Shown: piece after piece, positions 10,750-20,291 of the stretch
Layout: the number at the start of each line of letters is the position of its first letter
Position numbering within the stretch: the first letter of the stretch is position 1
Origin: Vreelandella lionensis
GTDB lineage: Bacteria > Pseudomonadota > Gammaproteobacteria > Pseudomonadales > Halomonadaceae
Assembly (NCBI RefSeq): GCF_002087295.1
Contig: NZ_MWVI01000089.1
Span: 52,585-116,584 of the forward strand
DNA: 64,000 nt
Reading direction: 5' to 3'
Notes under the pieces: generated by a model
The model's database searches: none
What the model was told of the DNA's origin: nothing
The model's input: only the letters and a program-made list of their open reading frames with translations
Position numbers and translations under genes: made by a program

Positions 10750-11052
10750 CTACTCATCCGGCCACACAAGATGACGCGGCACTCTGCCTTTGGCATCGAA
10801 CGCTACGCCCTCGGCGCGCAGCTTTTCGTGCTGGCGTGCCGCGCCACCATGGTCAGCCAGCTTTAGCGACGCCGCGATAACGCGGTGCCAGGGCAACTGG
10901 TGGCCATCGGGCAGGTGACGCATGGCCGAACCCACCATGCGCGCGGTGGCTCCCTCGGTCATCTTGGCAATGCGCCCGTAGGTCGTCACCCGGCCCGCCG
11001 GAATTTGATCGACAATGGTGTAAATCTGTTCGAGCAGTTCCGGGCGTGGCAT
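10750..11052 (-). CDS. Alkyltransferase-like protein (ATL, Trp in place of active-site Cys)
   Basis: A 100-residue protein corresponding to the C-terminal DNA-binding domain of O6-alkylguanine-DNA alkyltransferases. The alkyl-acceptor motif PCHRV is PWHRV here (Trp55), the hallmark of ATL proteins, which bind O6-alkylguanine without repairing it and hand it to nucleotide excision repair. The helix-turn-helix part (RVTTYGRIAKM) is intact. It resembles E. coli YbaZ. It lies 29 bases upstream of nothing obvious in operon terms: the azoreductase gene precedes it on the same strand with a 29-base gap, so co-transcription is possible. Confidence 0.93.
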   Translation of the reverse strand: MPRPELLEQIYTIVDQIPAGRVTTYGRIAKMTEGATARMVGSAMRHLPDGHQLPWHRVIAASLKLADHGGAARQHEKLRAEGVAFDAKGRVPRHLVWPDE

Positions 11053-11081
11053 GACAACCTCGTTTGGCTTATGGCGTTGGT

Positions 11082-11690
11082 TTAGAGCGCTTCGACTAGC
11101 TGATCAATGGCTTGGAAGGCTTCTTTCATCGCGGCATCGCGGTGAGCGTCGCCCATGTTCAAACCTTCAGCAAACACCACTTCCACATCGCTAATGCCCA
11201 TCAGGCCCAACATGGTTTTCAGGTGCGGCGTTTGGCTATCAAACTCGGTGCCCGCATATTGACCGCCACGAGCAGCCAGAATAATCGCTCGTTTGCCTTC
11301 GATCAGCCCCTGCGGGCCGTTTTCAGTGTAGCGGAAAGTTTCACCGGCGCGCAGCACGCGGTCAAACAACGCTTTCAGCTGGGAGGGAATGCCCAGGTTG
11401 TACATTGGGACCGCAAGTACCAGCACGTCGTTAGCGCGCAGCTCCGCCAACAGCTCATCAGAGTGAGCAGCCAATGCCTGTTGCTCAGCGGTGCGCTCTT
11501 CAGCCGGGGTCTGCCAAGCGCCCAGCTCTTCAATAGCAAGGTGCGGCAGCGCGTTGGCAACGACATCGCGGTGGGTAACAGCAACGCCATCACGTGCAGC
11601 GGTTTGCTGTTGAAAATGGCTCGCCAGCGCATTGGACTGGCCATTGTCGCCGAGGATAGAAGAGGTCACTAACAGGGCACGAGTGGTCAT
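11082..11690 (-). CDS. azoR: FMN-dependent NADH-azoreductase
   Basis: A 202-residue flavodoxin-fold quinone/azo reductase. The FMN-phosphate region (residues 9-18, SSILGDNGQS) and the VPMYNLGIPSQLKALFDRV segment are diagnostic, as is the AARGGQY loop near residue 140. It reduces quinones and azo compounds with NADH through bound FMN in the cytoplasm. The start ATG at 11690 is preceded by AGGAAT. It is upstream of the ATL gene on the same strand. Confidence 0.93.
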   Translation of the reverse strand: MTTRALLVTSSILGDNGQSNALASHFQQQTAARDGVAVTHRDVVANALPHLAIEELGAWQTPAEERTAEQQALAAHSDELLAELRANDVLVLAVPMYNLGIPSQLKALFDRVLRAGETFRYTENGPQGLIEGKRAIILAARGGQYAGTEFDSQTPHLKTMLGLMGISDVEVVFAEGLNMGDAHRDAAMKEAFQAIDQLVEAL

Positions 11691-11812
11691 GAAAATTCCT
11701 TAAAAATCAGAGAGAAGGTTAGGCGCTATTCTACGGCGCTTTTGGCGAAGCAAAAGCGCAGCGTTTTCCGAGTTTCATTCGACAAAATCGAATTATCCTG
11801 CGCCACGCAAAA

Positions 11813-11852
11813 GCCCCGCTCCACGCTGCACTTTGGCATCGTCGAGCGGGGC
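11813..11852 (-). terminator. Terminator of the AgcS symporter gene
   Basis: An 8-bp stem GCCCCGCT (11813-11820) with AGCGGGGC (11845-11852), with a short T-run on the minus-strand side past 11813. It lies 26 bases past the symporter stop. Confidence 0.75.
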
Positions 11853-11877
11853 ATTTAGCGCGTTTAACTCGTGCCTG

Positions 11878-13330
11878 TTACTTCTGCTTGGGCCACGCCT
11901 TGGGGTCGACCTTTTTGGCCAGTTTCGGGAACTGGCTAGGGTCGAAGACCGGCTCTTTACCCGCCTTGAGCTGCGTGTCGTAATCTTTGAACAGCGCAAA
12001 GGCAATGGGCGATAGCAGCAGAATCGCCACCAGATTGATGATCGCCATCATGCCCATGGAGAGATCCGCAAAATTCCAAATCGCGCCAAGGCTGGCTAAG
12101 GAACCCACCATGATCATGCCCAGCACGGCAAAGCGGTAAATCATCACCGCCACCGGCGCACGGCGGCCCGCCAGATACTCAATGTTGGATTCGCCGTAGG
12201 AGTAGTTAGCAATCACCGAGGTGAAGGCAAATAGCAAAATAGCGATGGCAACAAACATGCCGCCCCAGTCTCCTACGTGGCTGGAGAGCGCCATCTGCGT
12301 TAGCTGGATACCGTTGCTGTTCTCACCTGCCAGCAGCTCCGGCCCAGCCATAATGATGATTGCTGCCGTCGCGGTACAGATCACCAGGGTATCCAGAAAA
12401 ACACCCAGCATTTGAATGAAGCCCTGGGCCGCCGGGTGATCCGGGCGGGTGCTAGCGGTAGCGGCGGCCTTAGGCGCAGAGCCCATGCCCGCCTCCGTTA
12501 GAGAACAAGCCGCGCTGAATACCGTTCATGATTGCTTGGGAAATGGCATAGCCCATCGCACCGCCGGCCGCCTGCTCGATACCAAAAGCGCTCTGCACGA
12601 TCGTCATAATGGCAGCAGGCAGGTCGCTGATATTAAGCGCGACAACGACCAGCGCCAAGATCAGGTACAGCAGCGCCATCAGCGGCACCACTAGCTCAGC
12701 GACTTTCGCAATCGACTTTAAGCCGCCGAAAATAATCGGCGCGACGATGGCCATCAAGACAAACCCCATGGCCCAGGTGGGAATGGCAAATGCCTGCTCC
12801 ATGGCCTGGGCGATGGAGTTGGCCTGTACGCTGTTGAACGCCAGCCCAAACGCAATAATCAGGCAGATCGAAAACAGCACCGCTAGCCAGCGCAGCCCCA
12901 GGCCGCGTTCGATGTAGCGCGCCGGGCCACCGCGAAAGGTGTTATCGCCATGGTCGGTTTTGTACGCCTGGGCCAGCGTGGATTCTACAAAGCTGGTGGC
13001 CATACCCACCATGGCAGTCATCCACATCCAAAAAATCGCGCCTGGGCCGCCGAAATAGATCGCTACCGCAACACCCGCCAGATTCCCCGTGCCAACCCGT
13101 GCCGCTAAGCTGGTCGAAAGCGCCTGAAACGTCGAGATACCGCCGCTGGATTCCCGAGAGCTGCGCAGCAGCTTGAACATATGTCCGAAATAACGAATTT
13201 GAATAGCACGGGTCATGACCGTGAAATAGAGGCCAGCACCGATGAGCAGGTAAATCAGCGCGCTGCCCCATAACAGCCCATTGCCGCGATCCACCATCGC
13301 GGTCAACAGGGGAGGAAGAGTAAAATCCAT
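11878..13330 (-). CDS. Sodium:alanine/glycine symporter, AgcS family, one frameshift
   Basis: An inner-membrane AGCS-family carrier of about 483 residues with many hydrophobic segments, taking up alanine or glycine with sodium. Family text such as GGISTFQALSTSLAARVGTGN (first part) and GPGAIFWMWMTAMVGM is clear. The frame breaks near 12495, where one extra G turns the conserved GLFSNEAGMGSAP into GLFSNGGGHGL; the second part then runs to the stop at 11878. The indel is in a G-rich run. The ATG at 13330 (MDFTLPPLL) fits the family better than the in-frame start 13 codons upstream. A sodium symporter is in keeping with a halophile. Confidence 0.92.
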
Positions 13331-13465
13331 ACCAAACACGCCTTTTTTAAAACAAAGAAGGCGCATCATTCTTCACGGTTGCACCAAAATGGCAAGAAAA
13401 AGGGCAAATTTCATGCTTTACAGTCATAAACACTGTATTGATACCCAAAGCTAATCGAATAACGC

Positions 13466-14329
13466 TTAGCGTGCTCCCGCCAGCCATTCCCACACGTCTG
13501 CGGCTTCATCGCTAACTTGGCGCTTGCTGGGCCGCACCAACCAAAAGCGCTCGTCGCTGGGTACAACAATATCGAAGGGGGCCACCAAATCCTCACGCTG
13601 CTCCAACAGTCGACGGTGCGTGAGCGCTACCCCGCCGCTCTGGCTGGCGAGCGCCAACGTCATTACCTGATTATCGCAGGTCAGCGACAGGCACTCCGCC
13701 TCCAAATGGGCAATCCCCGCCGCCTGCAGCCAGCCGGGCCAACCGACGCCAAAGCCCACCGCGTGCAGCAGCGTGTGCCCTGCTAGATCCTCAGGTGTGG
13801 TTAAGGTACGGGCCAGAGCCGGTGAGCATACTGGCAGCAGCTGCTCGTCGCCCAGAGGCAGCATCTCTACCCCTCCCCACTCGCCGCGGCCATAGCGAAT
13901 TTCAATATCTGCTCCTTCCGGGCCAAAGTCGTCAGGCCAAATAGCGCTCACCAAGCGCAGCAGAATATGCGGCTTTTGCCGATGCAGCGTCACCAGCCTT
14001 GGCGCAAGCCAGGATTGCTGAATCACCGGCGTGGCCCGTAGCGTCACCGGCTGTTCGCTGGTCACACCAAACACCTCTGAAGTGCCTTCACTAATCCGTG
14101 AAAACGCATCGTGAATGCTGGGCAGCCACGCCTGCCCGGCAGGCGTCAGGGTCAGGCTCCGCGCGTGGCGAACGAACAGTTTTTGGCCCAAGCGATCCTC
14201 CAGCAGCCGAATACGCTGGCTGATGGCGGCTTGGGTCACACCTAACTCATGGCCCGCCGCGGTAAAGCTCAACGTCCGGGCGGCTGATTCAAAGGCCTGT
14301 AGCCATAACAGTGGGGGTAATTGGCTCAT
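13466..14329 (-). CDS. LysR-family regulator, GcvA-like, beside the dioxygenase gene
   Basis: A 287-residue LysR regulator. The N-terminal winged helix (LWLQAFESAARTLSFTAAGHEL ... ISQRIRLLEDRLG) is followed by a PBP2-type effector domain. The first residues PLLWLQAFE and the effector domain resemble the GcvA subgroup. It is divergent from the gamma-butyrobetaine dioxygenase gene with a 125-base gap, the usual position for a LysR activator of the neighbouring operon. Carnitine or a related betaine is a plausible inducer; this is inferred only from position. Confidence 0.92.
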   Translation of the reverse strand: MSQLPPLLWLQAFESAARTLSFTAAGHELGVTQAAISQRIRLLEDRLGQKLFVRHARSLTLTPAGQAWLPSIHDAFSRISEGTSEVFGVTSEQPVTLRATPVIQQSWLAPRLVTLHRQKPHILLRLVSAIWPDDFGPEGADIEIRYGRGEWGGVEMLPLGDEQLLPVCSPALARTLTTPEDLAGHTLLHAVGFGVGWPGWLQAAGIAHLEAECLSLTCDNQVMTLALASQSGGVALTHRRLLEQREDLVAPFDIVVPSDERFWLVRPSKRQVSDEAADVWEWLAGAR

Positions 14330-14454
14330 GAAAAAGCTACCTATAAATTAAACAAGGTCTTTGGGGCCAGATTAATCGTTTGTCACTGCACAGAGGACTC
14401 CGCATCCTAATAGAAACATTCAACAACATGTCATCAACCTACAGCGAGGCCTTT

Positions 14455-15627
14455 ATGACCAGCGCACTAGCAGCGACGGAAAAGCGTTCACCCCCTCAAA
14501 TGAGTGAACTCACGCCTTATGAACACGGCCCGGCACTCAGCGATGCCACGCTCACCGATAGCAGCCTTGCGCTGACCTGGGAAGACGGCACTCACACAAC
14601 GCTGCCACTGCTATGGCTGCGCGACCACTGCGCCTGCGCCCAGTGTCGCCATCCGCAAACCCGCGAGCGCCTCTACCTACCGCTAGACGATATCGAACAG
14701 GCACCCAGCGTTACCCTGGCAGATGGCCACCTCTATTTACAGTGGCAGGATGGTCATGTGAGCGCCTTTCATAGCGGCTGGCTTTACCAGCGCCGCCCTG
14801 AGGCGACGCGCTTTTCTGCACTGCCCGCCCCGCAGCCGTGGCGCGACGACTTCTTCCCCGAAGGCGTTCGCCACGCCGACTTTCTGACCCCAGAAGGCGA
14901 GAAAACTTGGCTGACCGCCATGCTACGCGACGGCTTGGCGCTGGTCACCGACGCGCCGCTGGTGGAAGAGGAAGTCAGCCGCCTTGCCGAGCGTGGCCCG
15001 CAACGCGCCACCAACTTCGGCGGGCGCTTTAATGTTCGCTCCAAGCCCACCCCCAACAACGCGGCCTATACCGCTGTCGGGCTACCGCTGCATATCGACT
15101 TGCCCAACTGGCAGCAGCCGCCGGATATTCAACTGCTCTACTGCCTGCAAAACGACGCCAGCGGTGGCGAGTCGCTGTTTGCTGATGGTGCCCGAGTGAT
15201 CAATGCCCTGCGCGAACAGGACCCGGAAGCGCTCGTTATTCTCAGCGAAACGCCCATCGATTTTCGCTTTCAGGACGACACCCACGATATCGCCATCAAA
15301 GCCCCAGTGATCACCCTAGATAGCCAAGGTGAGCTGGTGGAGATACGCCTTAATAACTGGATACGCGACACACTCCACCTGCCCGCTGAAAAAATGGCCG
15401 CTTGGTACAGCGCTTATAAAGCGCTGTGGCAACTCTTCCACAGCGACGCCCATCAGTTGGAGTTCACCTTAAAACCGGGCCAGATGGTGGCGTTCGATAA
15501 TCGTCGCGTGCTTCACGGCCGCCGGGAGTTCGATCCCAATAGCGGTGCTCGCCATCTTCAGGGCACCTATCTAGACCGCGATATGCTGGCTTCGCGCCTG
15601 CGTGTTCTCGCTCGTACCACCGCGTAA
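14455..15627 (+). CDS. Gamma-butyrobetaine dioxygenase-type Fe(II)/2-oxoglutarate oxygenase
   Basis: About 390 residues with two domains. The N-terminal zinc domain has ligands Cys59, Cys61, Cys64 and His66 (RDHCACAQCRH). The TauD/BBOX catalytic domain has the iron triad His213-x-Asp215 (LHIDLPNWQ) and distal His354 (VLHGRREF). The family hydroxylates gamma-butyrobetaine to L-carnitine or acts on similar trimethylammonium acids. The ATG at 14455 is chosen for its GAGG; earlier in-frame starts lack ribosome-binding sites. The next gene is a betaine/carnitine-type binding protein 32 bases downstream, and a LysR gene diverges, which supports a role in quaternary amine metabolism and osmoprotection. 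Confidence 0.9.
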   Translation: MTSALAATEKRSPPQMSELTPYEHGPALSDATLTDSSLALTWEDGTHTTLPLLWLRDHCACAQCRHPQTRERLYLPLDDIEQAPSVTLADGHLYLQWQDGHVSAFHSGWLYQRRPEATRFSALPAPQPWRDDFFPEGVRHADFLTPEGEKTWLTAMLRDGLALVTDAPLVEEEVSRLAERGPQRATNFGGRFNVRSKPTPNNAAYTAVGLPLHIDLPNWQQPPDIQLLYCLQNDASGGESLFADGARVINALREQDPEALVILSETPIDFRFQDDTHDIAIKAPVITLDSQGELVEIRLNNWIRDTLHLPAEKMAAWYSAYKALWQLFHSDAHQLEFTLKPGQMVAFDNRRVLHGRREFDPNSGARHLQGTYLDRDMLASRLRVLARTTA

Positions 15628-15659
15628 TCACAATAACCTAAGCAAGGAGATCCCCTTCC

Positions 15660-16598
15660 ATGACGCGTTTAACCCGTCCACTCGTTTCTACGATTGCCCT
15701 AAGTTTGGCAGGCGTTACCACCCAAGCCGCCCTTGCCGATGACGCCACGCTCGATTTCGGCGTCCCGGCTTGGCCCGGTATTACGGTAAAAACCGAAATT
15801 GCCGAGCAGCTCCTTAACCCGTTGGGCTCCGACACTCAAACCCACGAAATCGGCCTGCAGGTGATCTACCAAGGCATGGAAAGTGGCGACGTCGACGCCT
15901 TTTTAGGCGCTTGGCTACCCGCACAAAAAGAGATGTTCGAACCGCGCAAAGCCTCTGGCGTGCTCACCGATGTCGCCAACAACGTCGATGGCGCTCAGAT
16001 GACGCTGGCCGTACCGGCGTACCTGCATGAGCGCGGCATTCAAAGCTTCGCGGATTTAGATGAACACCGTGATGAGTTCAACGGCCAAATTCATGGCTTT
16101 GGCGCAGGGTCGGCGGCGAGTGAGATTCTCCATAACGCGATTGATAACGACACTTGGGGACTGGGCGACTGGAGCTTAGTGGATACCAGCGAAGTGGGCA
16201 TGCTCTCCGCCGCTCAAGATGCGATTTCCAGAGAAGAGGCCATTGTGTGGGTCGGTTGGACGCCCCACTGGATGAACCTTAAGCTGCCCATGCGCTACCT
16301 GGAAGACCCAGAAAACCTGTTCGGTGAGAACAACGGCGAAAGCGACGTACGCACCCTACTGCGCAGCGACTACGCCGATGCCCACCCGGCGCTGGTTACC
16401 TTCTTTGAGCATTTAAGCTTAACCGCCGACGAGCAGAGCTGGATGATCCAAGCCTTTGGCCAAGAGGAGCGTGACCTTGCCGAGGTGGCCCAGCAGTGGA
16501 TCAACGACCACCCCGAGCGCGTGGAAGCCATGCTGGCCGATGTGACGACCACCGAGGGTGACGCTGCCTGGCCTGTCATTGAAGCGCGCCTACAATAA
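15660..16598 (+). CDS. Choline/betaine/carnitine-type ABC substrate-binding protein (OpuAC/ProX fold)
   Basis: A 312-residue periplasmic protein. A signal peptide (residues 1-26, ending TTQAALA) precedes an OpuAC-type domain. The GVPAWPGITVKTEIA start, the LGAWLPAQKEMFEP segment and the VGWTPHWMN segment provide the aromatic residues expected for a quaternary-ammonium cage. It starts 32 bases after the dioxygenase gene behind AAGGAG, so the two are likely co-transcribed. No permease or ATPase gene is adjacent in the window, so it must be served by a transporter elsewhere or be an orphan receptor. Confidence 0.9.
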   Translation: MTRLTRPLVSTIALSLAGVTTQAALADDATLDFGVPAWPGITVKTEIAEQLLNPLGSDTQTHEIGLQVIYQGMESGDVDAFLGAWLPAQKEMFEPRKASGVLTDVANNVDGAQMTLAVPAYLHERGIQSFADLDEHRDEFNGQIHGFGAGSAASEILHNAIDNDTWGLGDWSLVDTSEVGMLSAAQDAISREEAIVWVGWTPHWMNLKLPMRYLEDPENLFGENNGESDVRTLLRSDYADAHPALVTFFEHLSLTADEQSWMIQAFGQEERDLAEVAQQWINDHPERVEAMLADVTTTEGDAAWPVIEARLQ

Positions 16599-16669
16599 CG
16601 CGTTCGTTCACCCCACCGCCGCAGTGGCGTATGCTATTGCTCTTTTGCCAAACAGGCGGTGGGGATGGA

Positions 16670-17368
16670 ATGTCACGGACGTTGCTAAAAGGGCTAGGCT
16701 TACTGATCGCGCTGGTGATACTAGGTGTGATGTGGCGCTACCTGCAGCAGCAAGGGCTGCTGACCCAGGCGCATCTTAAAGAACTCACCACCACCATTAG
16801 CCAGTGGCAGCAAGCACCCTGGATGTTCGCAGCGGTTATTGCTGTTTATATCAGCTCGCTGTTAGTGATGTTCCCACTTAGCCTGTTAGTGGTGCTGACT
16901 GGCCTGCTATTTGGGCCGGTGTGGGGCTTAGCCTACGCCACCTTGGGTACGCTGAGTTCCTCGGTGGTCTCTTACTGGGTGGGCCACTGGCTAGGGCGAG
17001 ACGCGCTGATGCGCTACGGGGGCCGCCACCTGCGCGGCCTCTCCGGCTACCTTTCTAAACGCGGCATCCGCACCATGACGGTGATTAACCTGCTGCCGCT
17101 CGCCCCGTTCACACTGACCAATATGCTTGCGGGGGCGTTTCATCTTAATTTCCGCGACTACATGATTGGCTCCACCCTCGGCATTGTGCCAGGGCTGGCA
17201 GCGGTCATCCTGCTAGGCAGCCAGTTGGGTGCGCTGTTTACTGCCGCATCAAGGCAAGAACTGGCACTCGCGGTAGCAGGCTTATTGGCGGGAATGGGCC
17301 TGCTTTGGCTGCTCAAACGCGTGGCCACCGCGCGTACCGCCGCCAAGGGCAAGCGCGATCACGCCTAA
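16670..17368 (+). CDS. TVP38/TMEM64 (DedA-like, VTT domain) membrane protein
   Basis: About 232 residues with six hydrophobic segments. The VTT/SNARE-associated core FPLSLLVVLTGLLFGPVWG followed by a glycine-rich SYWVGHWLGRD segment and LPLAPFTLTNMLAGA is typical. DedA/VTT proteins affect membrane lipid flipping or homeostasis. The ATG at 16670 follows GGTGGGGA and gives the usual N-terminus; the frame is open further upstream but that part is not conserved. It is convergent with the glycosyltransferase fusion with a 9-base gap. Confidence 0.88.
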   Translation: MSRTLLKGLGLLIALVILGVMWRYLQQQGLLTQAHLKELTTTISQWQQAPWMFAAVIAVYISSLLVMFPLSLLVVLTGLLFGPVWGLAYATLGTLSSSVVSYWVGHWLGRDALMRYGGRHLRGLSGYLSKRGIRTMTVINLLPLAPFTLTNMLAGAFHLNFRDYMIGSTLGIVPGLAAVILLGSQLGALFTAASRQELALAVAGLLAGMGLLWLLKRVATARTAAKGKRDHA

Positions 17369-17376
17369 TATCGGCG

Positions 17377-19657
17377 TTAGTTCGTTTGCTCCACGCTTGT
17401 TTGAGTTTTACTAGAGTAGTCCTGATTAGAGTAATACTTGGCCAGCACCTCCGCATAAAAATGCGCTACGGCACCGGCAAACTTGGCAATATCGTAGTCA
17501 GCGGAGAAGGTTTTTGCTTGGCTGCCTAGAGTATCGCGTAGTGCCTCATCCTCTGCCAGTTCCACCACACGCTGCCCCCACTTCTGGCGGTTCTGCGGCG
17601 TTTTAAAACCGTTGTAGCCGTCTCGTACGACATCATCAATTCCACTGGAGCGAACAGCGACCACCGGCAGCCCAGCGGCCATGGCCTCTAAAATCACCAT
17701 GCCCTGGGTTTCCGAAGTGGAAGCAAACACAAACATATCCCCCAAGTGATAGTAGAGCGCCATCTCCTCTGGTGGCACGGCGCCTACTAACGTCACCTGC
17801 GCTTCCAAGCCCAACGTTTCAATCTGCTGCTGAATCGCCTGCCGGTCCGGCCCATCGCCTACCAGCAACAGGCGCAGCGATGTTTGCTCCTGGCGCTTTA
17901 GCTCCGCCAGCGCTTCCAACATAAAGCCAATGTTCTTCTCTTTGCTGATGCGGGATACGCTCACCAGCACTGTGTCTGCGGGGTCGATAGCCAACTGCTC
18001 GCGTAACGACGTAAGCGCTTCCTCATTGGCATAGGCAAAGCGCGCCGTATCAATCCCAGTGGGCTGTACCAGCGAGGGGGTTTTTACACCGATCATACGC
18101 AGGTACTCCTCTGCCGAGTAGGTCGGCACAATCACCCCTTGGCAGCGATTAGAAAAGTGTTTGATCAGGTAGTGAGAAATCAGATTGCGAAACAGCGCAC
18201 CCGGTAGCGGCACAAAATGAGCGTAGTGCTCCAACCGGGTGTGGTAGGTATAGATGACCGGCACCTTAAGCCTGCGCCCCATCCATAGCCCCATCGACCC
18301 CAGCCAGAACGGGTGATGAACATGGATCACGTCGGGTTTGAACTCACGCAGGCAGCGGCGAAAACGCGCGCTAAACGGATTTGTTAAGCGAAACTCACGT
18401 TTCTCACCAAACGCCATTAGCGTAGGAACCCGTAGAATGGTGTCATCATCCTGCCACGGCTCCCGGTAGCGAGGCACCAGCAGCTGAATACGGTGGTTAA
18501 GGTCGCTAAGCCCCTGGCGAAGTCGCTCCACAGAGACCGACACCCCAGAGACAAATGGAAAGTAGTTATTCGATACCATCGCCACCCGTAGGCTTTTTTC
18601 CAGATAGGGTGTTGGGTCGATATCGAAGTCGGGATAGTAGTGGCGCTCTTCAAAAATCAGCCGGTATAGGCGCATGGCAAGCAGGGTTAACAGCCCGACA
18701 ATTAGCAAAAACCGCGGATAGCTGACGTAAAAGAAGGCATAAATTGTCGATCCCACGCTGCTCAGCATGCGCCACCAGCCGGGACGGTCGACGTTTAGCC
18801 GCCCGGGCGAAATGCCCACGCTGCCGCCCGCGACTTCCACCACCACATAGTGATGAAAGCTCTCATCAGCATCCAGCAGCAGGCCACCTGCGCCCCCCGT
18901 GGTGACATAGTTCACACCGTTAACGGTTTGCTGGGCGTACAAAGAGAGGTTTGCGGAGAACACCGTATCAACCCGGTAGCGCTCGGCTAGGCGCATAATG
19001 CCATCGCCAAGCCGTGGGTCGTTAAGATAGTTATCTTCTTCAAACAGCGGGGCATCCTGAATCACGTTGTGCGGCGCCAAGCCCACAAACAAAAAGCGGT
19101 GCGGCGCTTCCGAAGCGGCAAGCTCACGCTCCAGCCAATCTAGCTGCCAAGAGGTCGAGATTTGCCCGTACCATCTAGAAAGATAAAGTGGCTATTGCCC
19201 GCCACAAACGAGTAAAAGTGCGGCCGAAGTAGTCGTAAAACAGATAGCTGCCGAAATCGCTATCCTCTTTTTCACCGTAGGTCAGCAGGTACGGCATGTT
19301 GAGCAGCTCCAGGCTATGGTAGATCGCCTGATAGCTCTCCTGCTGGCCTCCGCTCACCGCGTTGCCTGCCGATACCATAAAGTCGATATCACCTTGGTTT
19401 AGCAGCGGAATAATCTCGTCTTGAAACACGTTCACCGAGTTATTGATATTGCCTACCACCGCAAACCGATAGGCGTCACGCCCCTCTAGCCGCTCGCGTA
19501 TATCCGCAACCTCCACCGTGTGCAGTGACTCAAACTCAGGCTCAGCGACATAGAGCCATACCTGATGAGCAATTAACCCAGCCACCAGCGTAAGGTTGAG
19601 AGCAAAAAACAGCCTCAACCAGCGTTGTCGGGAGAGGCGAAAAAAACGTTGGGGCAT
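17377..19657 (-). CDS. Membrane-anchored degenerate calcineurin-fold domain fused to GT4 glycosyltransferase, two frameshifts
   Basis: About 760 residues in total. A membrane segment (residues about 14-34) is followed by a domain with the calcineurin-like phosphoesterase layout (FAVVGNINNS; VSAGNAV; SWQLDWLERELA; FVGLAPHN; YVTTGGAGG) but with every metal-ligand motif changed: the usual GD is GN twice, the GNH(D/E) position is YGEKE, and the GHxH position reads ANLS. A second membrane segment (SYPRFLLIVGLLTLLAMRLY) leads to a cytoplasmic GT4 domain (RVAMVSNNYFPFVSGVSVSV ... GIDTARF ... STSETQGMVILEAMAAGLP) closest in style to diacylglycerol glycosyltransferases. Two one-base indels near 19205 and 19168 split the frame. 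Predicted role: membrane glycolipid synthesis with a periplasmic pseudo-enzyme domain. Confidence 0.8.
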
Positions 19658-19700
19658 GGTGGGGCACTTCCTTCAAAAAGACATCAGAAAAAGGCGATTG

Positions 19701-20129
19701 CTAAGATTCAGCACAGCCATTCAGCGTGGCCAGCAGGCGACGTGAACCGCCATGCTCGCGATGCTCACCTAACCATACCCCTTGCCAGGTGCCAAGGGCT
19801 AAGCGGCCATCGCGCACCGCTAGGCTAAGCTGAGTTCCCAGCAGGCTAGAAGCAACGTGCCCTGGCATATCGTCGGGGCCTTCCAAAGTATGGCGAAAAT
19901 AGTTCAGCCCTTCCGGCACCAAACGGCGAATAAAAGCATCCATGTCGTGGCGAACGTCTGGGTCGGTATTCTCATTAAGCGTTAACGAGGCAGAAGTGTG
20001 CATGAGCTGCAAGTGCAGCAGCCCCTGATGGCAATCCGCCAAGCAGGGCAGCGCTCTGGCGATCTCGTCGGTAATGAGGTGAAAGCCCCTGGGCATTTCC
20101 GGTAAGTGAATCTCTTGTTGATGCCACAT
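19701..20129 (-). CDS. YjbQ family protein (UPF0047)
   Basis: A 142-residue YjbQ/UPF0047 protein. The conserved [11 protein letters not shown] and the final HxxxGSR-type segment ([17 protein letters not shown]) are present. Some family members show weak thiamine-phosphate synthase activity; the physiological role is unsettled. The ATG at 20129 follows AAGGAG at ideal spacing; a longer in-frame version starting at 20246 is not supported. It lies on the same strand and 43 bases upstream of the glycosyltransferase fusion. Confidence 0.9.
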   Translation of the reverse strand: MWHQQEIHLPEMPRGFHLITDEIARALPCLADCHQGLLHLQLMHTSASLTLNENTDPDVRHDMDAFIRRLVPEGLNYFRHTLEGPDDMPGHVASSLLGTQLSLAVRDGRLALGTWQGVWLGEHREHGGSRRLLATLNGCAES

Positions 20130-20291
20130 AGTCACTCCTTTGTTATCAGCATTGTAAGAGGATACGGTAACAGACATACCATAGCCTATTTCCTCTGCTT
20201 GCCGTGTAGCACCCAACAGGGAACCATGGCACGCAGTGCCCCACACTGATAGATTTAACGTTTATTGTTCAAGTGTTCACCAAGGAGCGAG

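Noticed and set aside
19701..20246. Longer YjbQ with 39 extra N-terminal residues
   Set aside because: The ATG at 20129 has a perfect AAGGAG site and matches the family start; the extension overlaps the blc promoter.
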